Below, one piece after another: positions 7,366 to 12,803 of a stretch of 14,030 nucleotides of DNA; position 1 is the first letter of the stretch, and every line of letters starts with the position of its first letter. A model generated the notes under the pieces. It was not told the DNA's origin, did not search any database, and saw only the letters and a list, made by a program, of their open reading frames with translations. The DNA is from a bacterium (GTDB lineage: Bacteria > Bacteroidota > Ignavibacteria > Kapaibacteriales > UBA2268), in NCBI GenBank assembly GCA_030426865.1, contig JAUHXN010000041.1, forward strand, positions 1 to 14,030. Reading direction: 5' to 3'. Made by a program: the position numbers and the translations under genes.

Positions 7366-8427
7366 ATGAAAATAATTAAAATTGGTGGACCTGCTTTATC
7401 TAATCTAAGTAATCTTAAAGACTTTGCTAATACCATAAAAAACTCTAACTCCCCTATTTTGCTAGTAATTTCAGCCTTTTCTAAGCTTAGCTCAAGTCTA
7501 AAAAATTGCGATTATAGTTCAGATTTTAGTAAAAAAGCATCCCCTTTTCACTTTTTTAGAGAAAATTCTTCCATTTTGTCTAAATTAGAATGTGTAAATT
7601 TTTTCACATATTTGGACAAAGTGGAAATAATTCTTACAAAAAGAGCTAAAGGAATATCAATTTCAGGTGAACTCACCACTAAAGTTATGGATGAAATACT
7701 AAGTTTTGGTGAATTAACCTCGTCTTATTTTGTACATTGCCTACTTAATTCGAACAATATTGAGAATGATTTTGTAGATGCAAGAAGACTAATTAAAACT
7801 GATTCAAATTTTGGAAATGCAAGAATCGATTTAGAAAAAAGCCTTATGAATATTAGAAATCACTCTTTCAAATCAGACGTAGTAGTTACTCAAGGATTTA
7901 TAGCTTCTGACTTTAACAACAATACTACAACAATGGGATTTGAGAGCTCGAATCTAAGTGCCCTAGTATTCGCTAATGCATTGAACTCTGGCGAGATAGA
8001 GATTATTTCGAAAGTTAACGGTATATACAGTTCAGATCCGGAGCTTGTAGAATCTGCCAGACCAGTTTCAAACATCCCTTATTCAAGTGCAAGAACTCTA
8101 GCGAATAATGGCTTTAAAATGTTGTTTCCTGGTATGATAGATCTTGCGGAGAAAAAGAATATAAAATTAATATATAAAGGCATAAGTACTAAGAGCATGA
8201 CTTATATTTCTAGTTCTGAAAGTTTTGACATTCCAGTAATATTGAAGACTATTTTTGGGTTTATAGTTGCACCAATCTCTTCAGAAAATGCAATTAAGGT
8301 TTTAACGAGTTTTAGTAATCAAATAGATAAATTCGAATACGACCGTAAAAAAGATAACTCTTTATTTATTCATACTAACTGCATAGAAATAAATGGTCTA
8401 AATGACTTCACTATTTCTCTTTTCTGA
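7366..8427 (+). CDS. Aspartokinase-like protein with degenerate active site
   Basis: A 353-aa cytoplasmic protein of the amino-acid kinase fold, closest in pattern to aspartate kinase (LysC/ThrA). Recognisable family blocks in order are: KIGGPAL at 5-11 (family KFGGTS), VISAF at 34-38, SFGELTSS at 113-120, VDARRLIKTDSNFGNA at 137-152, VVTQGFIASD at 173-182, TTTMGFESSN at 187-196, VNGIYSSDPELV at 217-228, and the stretch at 238-258 (family Y.EA..LA..GAKVLHP). The block normally reading TTTLGRGGSD has lost Arg (F192), both Gly (E193, S194) and Asp (N196), and the usual TDV reads SKV with Lys216. In E. coli LysC these Arg and Asp residues bind or act on aspartate. It is also about 100 aa shorter than LysC, with at most one worn ACT-like unit in residues 290-353. 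Ordinary aspartokinase activity is therefore doubtful; a regulatory or altered-specificity paralogue is inferred. There is no Shine-Dalgarno site at the ATG. Its end overlaps the opposing permease gene by 17 bp. Confidence 0.85.
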   Translation: MKIIKIGGPALSNLSNLKDFANTIKNSNSPILLVISAFSKLSSSLKNCDYSSDFSKKASPFHFFRENSSILSKLECVNFFTYLDKVEIILTKRAKGISISGELTTKVMDEILSFGELTSSYFVHCLLNSNNIENDFVDARRLIKTDSNFGNARIDLEKSLMNIRNHSFKSDVVVTQGFIASDFNNNTTTMGFESSNLSALVFANALNSGEIEIISKVNGIYSSDPELVESARPVSNIPYSSARTLANNGFKMLFPGMIDLAEKKNIKLIYKGISTKSMTYISSSESFDIPVILKTIFGFIVAPISSENAIKVLTSFSNQIDKFEYDRKKDNSLFIHTNCIEINGLNDFTISLF

Positions 8428-9778
8428 ACAGATTTCTAAATAAGAACATTTCATTATTTATTCTCATCATCAGTATAATACCGACAATGAAAATAACTAT
8501 ATCAGCGAAGAACATACCCAAAATAGGTGTTATTATTCCTTTATCAGCTAATTTCTCGCCAGCTATTAGACAACCCCAATACACGATGTAAAACCCTAAA
8601 CTTATAGCGGCACTAATACCAAAATTTCCACCCTTTGTTCGAATACCTAAAGGAACACCGACAAAAACGAAAACGAAACAAGCCAAGGGGATTGAATACT
8701 TTTTCCAAATTTCTACTTCATACTTTCTGATATTATTTTCACGATTCTCTATTGTGTAAGCGTTAGTTTTAATGTCTGAGGACAAAAAATTTACGTTCTT
8801 CTGAACCCTTGATAATACATTCCTCTGATTGGTATCAACTTTGAACACTTTTTCACTTGCTACTGAATCTTCATCTATATCTCTATACTCTGTTCCTGAT
8901 AGCACATAATCTAGATGTTGATTGGCAATAGAGTCTATAATACTATGAGCAAAATCTGCTTCTGATTTATTATTATCAACAACTTCTTGCATATCACGTA
9001 TTCTCATCTCACGATCACCTCTGGAAATCAAATTTACGTCGGTTCGATTAAAATCAAATCCAGATGCTTCCATCTTTATTTGATACTCATTGAAGCTAAT
9101 AATCTTATAATCTTTTACATCATTATTATTACGTTGATGTATTTCGCCAGAGAAGAGATTGATAATAAGGTGAGAGTAGTCTTTTGAGAATCCAATCTGC
9201 CCACTATCAGCAGAAATTATATTCTGTTGAGTAGCTCGAGAATAATCATATATTGTTACATCATGTAATCGACCCGTGGCAGAATCAACCTGCCTAGAAA
9301 GTATTATATTCCCACCCATACTAGGTGAGAACTCACCAGGTTGAATTGCAAATGTCGGCTTTTTCCTTTGGATATCATTCATTAGTACTTTGGCTTGATG
9401 ATTAGATTCTGGAAGTATGGAATCATTAAACCAAAACAAGACAAGAGATAAAACGAACCCAAGTCCAATAGCCGGTTTCATCATCGAATAAAGTGAGGTT
9501 CCTGACGATTTTATTATCGGGACTTCATAATTAGCTGACATTGCCCCAAAAGCCATTAATGTTGCAAATAGAATCCCCATAGGTGCAGCAAGTACTACCA
9601 TCCAAGGTATATTTAGAGCAATCGCTTGGATTATTACTGTTGTTTCTATCCCTTTTCCTAAGAGTTTATCTAGCGAATTTATTATAAATTGCATTAGAAA
9701 AATAAAGACAACAGTAGAGAACCCAAATAGGAATGGGCCGATATGTGATCTTAATATATATAGGTTTATGATTTTCAT
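8411..9778 (-). CDS. LptF/LptG-family (YjgP/YjgQ) lipopolysaccharide export permease
   Basis: A 455-aa inner-membrane protein of the LptF/LptG family, which pairs with the LptB ATPase to pull lipopolysaccharide from the inner membrane towards the LptC/LptA bridge. Three N-terminal membrane segments lie at about 12-32, 50-75 and 95-120. A periplasmic beta-rich part follows from about 130, including FAIQPGEFS and GGNIILSR. Three C-terminal segments lie at about 350-370, 380-405 and 415-440, with the conserved KYSIPLACFVFVFVGVPLG region and RTKGGNFG. It is longer than the E. coli proteins (about 360 aa) because of a charged insert around 225-335, common in Bacteroidota relatives. F and G cannot be told apart here. 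The start is set at ATG 9778 (MKIINLYILR). A TTG three codons upstream falls inside a candidate -7 element. There is no Shine-Dalgarno site, and the mRNA may be nearly leaderless. It overlaps the aspartokinase-like gene tail-to-tail. Confidence 0.92.
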   Translation of the reverse strand: MKIINLYILRSHIGPFLFGFSTVVFIFLMQFIINSLDKLLGKGIETTVIIQAIALNIPWMVVLAAPMGILFATLMAFGAMSANYEVPIIKSSGTSLYSMMKPAIGLGFVLSLVLFWFNDSILPESNHQAKVLMNDIQRKKPTFAIQPGEFSPSMGGNIILSRQVDSATGRLHDVTIYDYSRATQQNIISADSGQIGFSKDYSHLIINLFSGEIHQRNNNDVKDYKIISFNEYQIKMEASGFDFNRTDVNLISRGDREMRIRDMQEVVDNNKSEADFAHSIIDSIANQHLDYVLSGTEYRDIDEDSVASEKVFKVDTNQRNVLSRVQKNVNFLSSDIKTNAYTIENRENNIRKYEVEIWKKYSIPLACFVFVFVGVPLGIRTKGGNFGISAAISLGFYIVYWGCLIAGEKLADKGIITPILGMFFADIVIFIVGIILMMRINNEMFLFRNLFRKEK

Positions 9779-9784
9779 AGAGTT

Positions 9785-9792
9785 CAAATATA
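9785..9792 (-). promoter_or_regulatory. Candidate -7 element for the LptF/LptG permease gene
   Basis: TATATTTG on the minus strand fits TAnnTTTG perfectly. It ends 6 bp before the ATG at 9778, so transcription would begin at or within a base or two of the start codon. No TTTG is found at the expected -33 distance, and in AT-rich DNA a chance match is possible. Confidence 0.4.
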
Positions 9793-9844
9793 AGAAATAG
9801 CACGTATCATATTGTTATTATTTTGTTGAAAAAATAAAAAAATT

Positions 9845-9876
9845 CTTGATTGAAATTATAATATTAATTAAGTTTG
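9845..9876 (+). promoter_or_regulatory. Candidate Bacteroidota-type promoter of secG
   Basis: CTTG (9845-9848, one base from TTTG) is followed after 20 nt by TAAGTTTG (9869-9876), a perfect TAnnTTTG. Transcription would start near 9881-9883, giving a leader of about 25 nt before the secG ATG at 9907. Confidence 0.6.
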
Positions 9877-9906
9877 AAGTTCTGAATAAAAAATGGAATA
9901 GAAAAC

Positions 9907-10233
9907 ATGTTTACTTTTTTGATAATATTAGCAATCTTCATATCTGTACTACTAACTTTTGTAGTATTGTTGCAACCTGGTAAAGGTGATATGATATCTG
10001 GAATGGCTGGTCTTGGTGGTCAGTTCAACTCAGTTTTAGGTTCAAGAAGAGCTGCAGATTTCTTAACGAAATTGACTATTGGTCTTGCTTTTGGATTAAT
10101 GGCTTTATCATTGATAACTAATTTATTCTTCGTTGGTGGTACTACATCTGTTGATGAAGGAAAAGCTGCAACTGAAGGAATTAAAATTGAAAGACCTTTG
10201 ACTCCTCCGAGCAATATGCCTCCTCCACAATAG
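9907..10233 (+). CDS. secG: Preprotein translocase subunit SecG
   Basis: A 108-aa inner-membrane subunit of the SecYEG channel, which stimulates SecA-driven protein export. Two membrane segments are visible, at about 1-21 and 55-77. Between them is the family's conserved cytoplasmic part: VVLLQPGKGD at 19-28, then a glycine-rich stretch GMAGLGGQFNSVLGSRRAADFLTKLT (32-57, quoted in part as GLGGQFNSVLGSR). The C-terminal 30 residues are charged and then proline-rich (TPPSNMPPPQ), variable as usual in the family. The length is typical. The ATG at 9907 has only a weak GGAA upstream. The gene stands alone, with a promoter at 9845-9876 and a terminator at 10258-10294, and is divergent from the permease gene. 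Confidence 0.95.
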   Translation: MFTFLIILAIFISVLLTFVVLLQPGKGDMISGMAGLGGQFNSVLGSRRAADFLTKLTIGLAFGLMALSLITNLFFVGGTTSVDEGKAATEGIKIERPLTPPSNMPPPQ

Positions 10234-10257
10234 GAAGTAAGTAAATAAAAATATTTT

Positions 10258-10294
10258 AGCCCATCAATAATACTATTTTGATGGGCTTTTTTTT
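10258..10294 (+). terminator. Rho-independent terminator of secG
   Basis: AGCCCATCAA (10258-10267) and TTGATGGGCT (10278-10287) form a perfect 10-bp stem with a 10-nt loop, followed by eight T residues (10287-10294). It lies 25 bp after the secG stop codon. On the minus strand the stem is followed by AAAATATTTTT, so it could act as a weak back-up terminator for the TonB-dependent receptor gene. Confidence 0.93.
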
Positions 10295-10342
10295 GGCCAC
10301 AGAATTTATAGAACTAACCTATAGTCAGCTTTACCATACAAA

Positions 10343-10360
10343 TCTAATCAACCGATTAGA
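10343..10360 (-). terminator. Weak candidate terminator after the TonB-dependent receptor gene
   Basis: TCTAATC (10343-10349) and GATTAGA (10354-10360) form a perfect 7-bp stem with a 4-nt loop, 18 bp beyond the receptor gene's stop codon. On the minus strand it is followed only by TTTG, and the stem is AT-rich, so termination here may be inefficient and completed by the hairpin at 10258-10287. Confidence 0.4.
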
Positions 10361-10377
10361 CTAATTCCCACAAAATT

Positions 10378-12369
10378 TTAGAACGCAACATTTACACCAC
10401 CGTATATCATTCTTCCAGGTGAAGTTATACCCACTTTGTTGAGTCTAGCTTGGTCTAAGAAATTATTGGCTCTGATAAATATAGTATAAATATTATTATT
10501 GTAAACTGTTTTATAGCTCATTCTAAAATTCAGTAAGGTCGTTGCTTCTATTGGCACTAAATCTCCTATCTCATCAGAAATCCCATATTGGTTACCCATC
10601 AGATCAACTTCAGCTAGTAAATCAATGCCACCATAAACTCTCCAATCAGCTTGAAGGAAAGCGATAATCTCTGGTCTGTATTCTAAGTTTTGCTCAATAC
10701 CACCTACAGTTCCTTTACTATTCATAAAGGTAAAATGACCAGTCAAGTCAAAATCATAAGTTACATAATATTTTACAAGTATTTCAGCACCCACTATACT
10801 AGCTTCGTCTAAGTTAACTCTTTGCTTTCTTAATAGTGTATCACCAGGTACAGATGATTGTGCAATCAAATCTGTGTAATTGTTCGCAAATAAAGATACA
10901 GTTGCATCTAAGTCTTCACCCATGTAATCAACACCAATCTCTGTAATTAAACCCGATTCCGGTTTTAGGTCTGGATTTACAACAAATTTGCCAAGTGCAG
11001 CCGAATATGATTCTCGAAGTGTAGGGAATCGGCTCTTTTTCCCAAGATTAGCAAATAAATTGGTAGTCTCACTTAACTTGTAAGTGACCCCTGCAACGGC
11101 AGCTATATCATCGAATGAACTTCCCTCCGCCTCAGTAAATACTCCTGCTTTACCTATATCAAACCTATCATAAGAGCTACCTAAAGTGAATACCCAATCA
11201 CCAAGAAATCGTTTATACTCTAACCCAAAACTGCTTGTAGTTTGCGCATATTCGTTTATCGAGGACCCACCTTGCAAATCATCTATCTCTTCTGTGTGAT
11301 TAGTAGTGAATCCATTGATTGCAAAGTTAAGTTTATCATTTTCTGTCAAATTTGCTGATAAATTTACTCTAATTCCTGTTGTTATATCTTCGTCGTACTG
11401 CTTTTCATTCAGTTCTGCAAAATTTATTGTTTTATAATCTTCTATTGTTTGATTGAATTTATCAACCCAAATAGCCCCTTTTACAGATATTTCTTCTGAA
11501 AGTATAAACTCACCATTAACTGTAGCTATACTTCTTAGCCATTCGGGATATTTCCAGAATCGTCTAGTGATTCCATTAGGGTAATTTTCGGGAATAGTAC
11601 CTTGTTCTCCATTGATATGATTAAATGAAGCTCCAATTTTACTTTCTTCATTTATTTCATATTCCCCACGTATATAAGCTGTGATTCTCTCGCTATAACT
11701 ATTAGTAATAAGCTCTTGATCTTCTTCCAAGTTGAAATCATAACTATTATCCTTCGGAGCTTTCAATCCATCTCTAGTCAAAAAAGAAAGGTTTCCAATA
11801 TAATTTAATTTACCATCTTTACCTTCTAGCTTCACGTTACTATATTTACGACCCCCTTCTCCCAACTGCAATCCTACGTTACCCCCCAAACCATCATCAT
11901 CTCGCTCAGTTGTAGTTATATTAACTGCACCACCTAAGACATTGGCCCCATACAATACCGAATTTGCTCCTGAACTTATTTTTAAGTTCCCTATTATATC
12001 AGTCGGAATCATACTTAGATCCACCCTATTATCCCAAGGAATATTGAAATACATACCATCAAAGAATAAAGCAATAGACCTTTCGCCTGCACCCCTTAAA
12101 TAAAGTAAAGACTCTCCTCGTGAATTAGTTTGTATAAACCCACCTGGTATTATAGCATTCAGGTCTTGCATGTTGACTGCATCTTGTTCCTTTATTTCGT
12201 GATATTTTATTTCTTTGATTTTAGTTGGTTGTATTTTCTGAGACCCTTTTGCTCCTTCAGCTACAATCTCACCTAATCTATAGACCCTAATAGTGTCTTT
12301 CGCCGATTGAGCAAAGATTGTTGAAGTTAAAAGTATAGATAATAGTATAATTAATTTGTACATAGTCAT
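10378..12369 (-). CDS. TonB-dependent outer-membrane receptor, probably corrinoid (BtuB-like)
   Basis: A 663-aa outer-membrane receptor that imports a ligand using energy from TonB. Residues 1-20 are a signal peptide (cut likely after IFA20). A TonB-box-like stretch follows (about DTIRVYRLGEIVAEG, 25-39). The plug domain covers about 50-155, with LNAIIPGGFIQTNSRGE, LYLRGAGERSIALFFDGM, and ISSGANSVLYGANVLGGAVNI (131-151, quoted in part). A 22-strand-type barrel fills the rest, with alternating aromatic strands and a terminal Phe663 as expected for BAM recognition. The length is near that of E. coli BtuB. The substrate is not readable from the sequence; B12 is inferred because the gene diverges from a cobalamin riboswitch. 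The riboswitch points away from it, so this gene is not directly under that switch. In-frame ATGs at 12369 and 12363 are both possible starts; neither has a Shine-Dalgarno site. Confidence 0.9.
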   Translation of the reverse strand: MTMYKLIILLSILLTSTIFAQSAKDTIRVYRLGEIVAEGAKGSQKIQPTKIKEIKYHEIKEQDAVNMQDLNAIIPGGFIQTNSRGESLLYLRGAGERSIALFFDGMYFNIPWDNRVDLSMIPTDIIGNLKISSGANSVLYGANVLGGAVNITTTERDDDGLGGNVGLQLGEGGRKYSNVKLEGKDGKLNYIGNLSFLTRDGLKAPKDNSYDFNLEEDQELITNSYSERITAYIRGEYEINEESKIGASFNHINGEQGTIPENYPNGITRRFWKYPEWLRSIATVNGEFILSEEISVKGAIWVDKFNQTIEDYKTINFAELNEKQYDEDITTGIRVNLSANLTENDKLNFAINGFTTNHTEEIDDLQGGSSINEYAQTTSSFGLEYKRFLGDWVFTLGSSYDRFDIGKAGVFTEAEGSSFDDIAAVAGVTYKLSETTNLFANLGKKSRFPTLRESYSAALGKFVVNPDLKPESGLITEIGVDYMGEDLDATVSLFANNYTDLIAQSSVPGDTLLRKQRVNLDEASIVGAEILVKYYVTYDFDLTGHFTFMNSKGTVGGIEQNLEYRPEIIAFLQADWRVYGGIDLLAEVDLMGNQYGISDEIGDLVPIEATTLLNFRMSYKTVYNNNIYTIFIRANNFLDQARLNKVGITSPGRMIYGGVNVAF

Positions 12370-12390
12370 AAATGTGGTTTATAAGATTTT

Positions 12391-12404
12391 CCAACTGACG
12401 TTGG
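12391..12404 (-). other. Small hairpin at the predicted 5' end of the receptor mRNA
   Basis: CCAAC (12391-12395) and GTTGG (12400-12404) form a perfect 5-bp stem around TGAC. A -7 element at 12408-12415 would place the transcription start near 12402, so the hairpin would be at the extreme 5' end of the mRNA, about 20 nt ahead of the start codon. It might stabilise the message; a chance occurrence is also possible. Confidence 0.35.
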
Positions 12405-12407
12405 TTA

Positions 12408-12415
12408 CAAATATA
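12408..12415 (-). promoter_or_regulatory. Candidate -7 element of the TonB-dependent receptor gene
   Basis: TATATTTG on the minus strand is a perfect TAnnTTTG. The -33 position reads ATTC rather than TTTG. The transcript would start near 12402 with a leader of about 33 nt, too short for a cobalamin riboswitch of its own. Confidence 0.5.
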
Positions 12416-12433
12416 ATTGTATTCAACAATAAT

Positions 12434-12464
12434 TTTGAATATTACTAAGATTAAGTTAGTTTTG
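12434..12464 (+). promoter_or_regulatory. Bacteroidota-type promoter driving the cobalamin riboswitch
   Basis: TTTG (12434-12437) is followed after exactly 19 nt by TAGTTTTG (12457-12464), matching both halves of the TTTG-N19-TAnnTTTG consensus. Transcription would start near 12470, a few bases before the first paired base of the riboswitch at 12478. Promoter and aptamer positions support each other. Confidence 0.8.
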
Positions 12465-12477
12465 AATAATTGAAATT

Positions 12478-12632
12478 TCGATGGTGTGTGGGAATTCCGT
12501 GAGATTCGGAAACGGTTCCGCCGCTGTAACAAGTTACAACCAAAGTCAAGCAAATCAGCAGTCACTGCTATTACTAGTGGGAAGGCGACTTTGGAAGGCC
12601 AGATACTTGGAGTCAGAATACCAGCCATTGAT
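12478..12632 (+). promoter_or_regulatory. Cobalamin (adenosylcobalamin/B12) riboswitch aptamer
   Basis: Conserved cobalamin-riboswitch blocks occur in order. GGGAA with the hairpin TTCCG/CGGAA is at 12490-12511. ACGG...CCGCCGCTGT ends at 12527. GTCACTG starts at 12561, with CACT/AGTG pairing. GTGGGAAGGCG spans 12577-12587. The B12 box GAGTCAGAATACCAGCC spans 12611-12626, with GG before it. CCAAAGTC (12540-12547) and GACTTTGG (12587-12594) form a perfect 8-bp helix, and TCGATGG (12478-12484) can close the aptamer with CCATTGA (12625-12631). Known members lower expression of the downstream gene when B12 is plentiful. Here the downstream gene is the exported protein at 12804. Confidence 0.95.
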
Positions 12633-12803
12633 ACTCATCGGTATATTTGTGAAAACGAATAGAACATCTGCGGACAACAGATGCTTTGGGGTGAACCGCT
12701 TCTCGATTGGAAATCCATCCATGACTGTGCCTTTTACCTCTGCTAAGTGTTTATTACTTAGAATATAAAAAACATAACTATTTAAAATTATTAGGAGTAA
12801 ATT
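12633..12803 (+). promoter_or_regulatory. Long leader / expression platform between riboswitch and start codon
   Basis: 171 nt with no credible coding sequence. Hairpins seen are CATCTG/CAGATG (12665-12670, 12678-12683) and CTAAGT/ACTTAG (12743-12748, 12756-12761). GCGG (12670-12673) could instead pair with CCGC (12696-12699). GGTAT (12640-12644) is complementary to ATACC of the B12 box (12618-12622), which suggests an alternative fold. None of the hairpins is followed by a U-run, so control of translation is more likely than intrinsic termination, but no clean anti-Shine-Dalgarno sequence was found. The Shine-Dalgarno AGGAG is at 12793-12797. Confidence 0.55.

Noticed and set aside
7890..8075. 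Minus-strand frame of 61 codons inside the aspartokinase-like gene
   Set aside because: The plus strand here encodes recognisable kinase-family motifs; the minus frame has none.
9779..9787. TTG start at 9787 for the LptF/LptG permease
   Set aside because: It lies within a perfect candidate -7 element, and family members usually begin at the equivalent of MKIINLYILR.
12287..12768. Open frames on both strands across the riboswitch (about 113 aa minus, 95 aa plus)
   Set aside because: Both overlap the conserved cobalamin aptamer. The minus frame also runs out of phase into the receptor gene start, and neither has a ribosome binding site or a protein-like composition.
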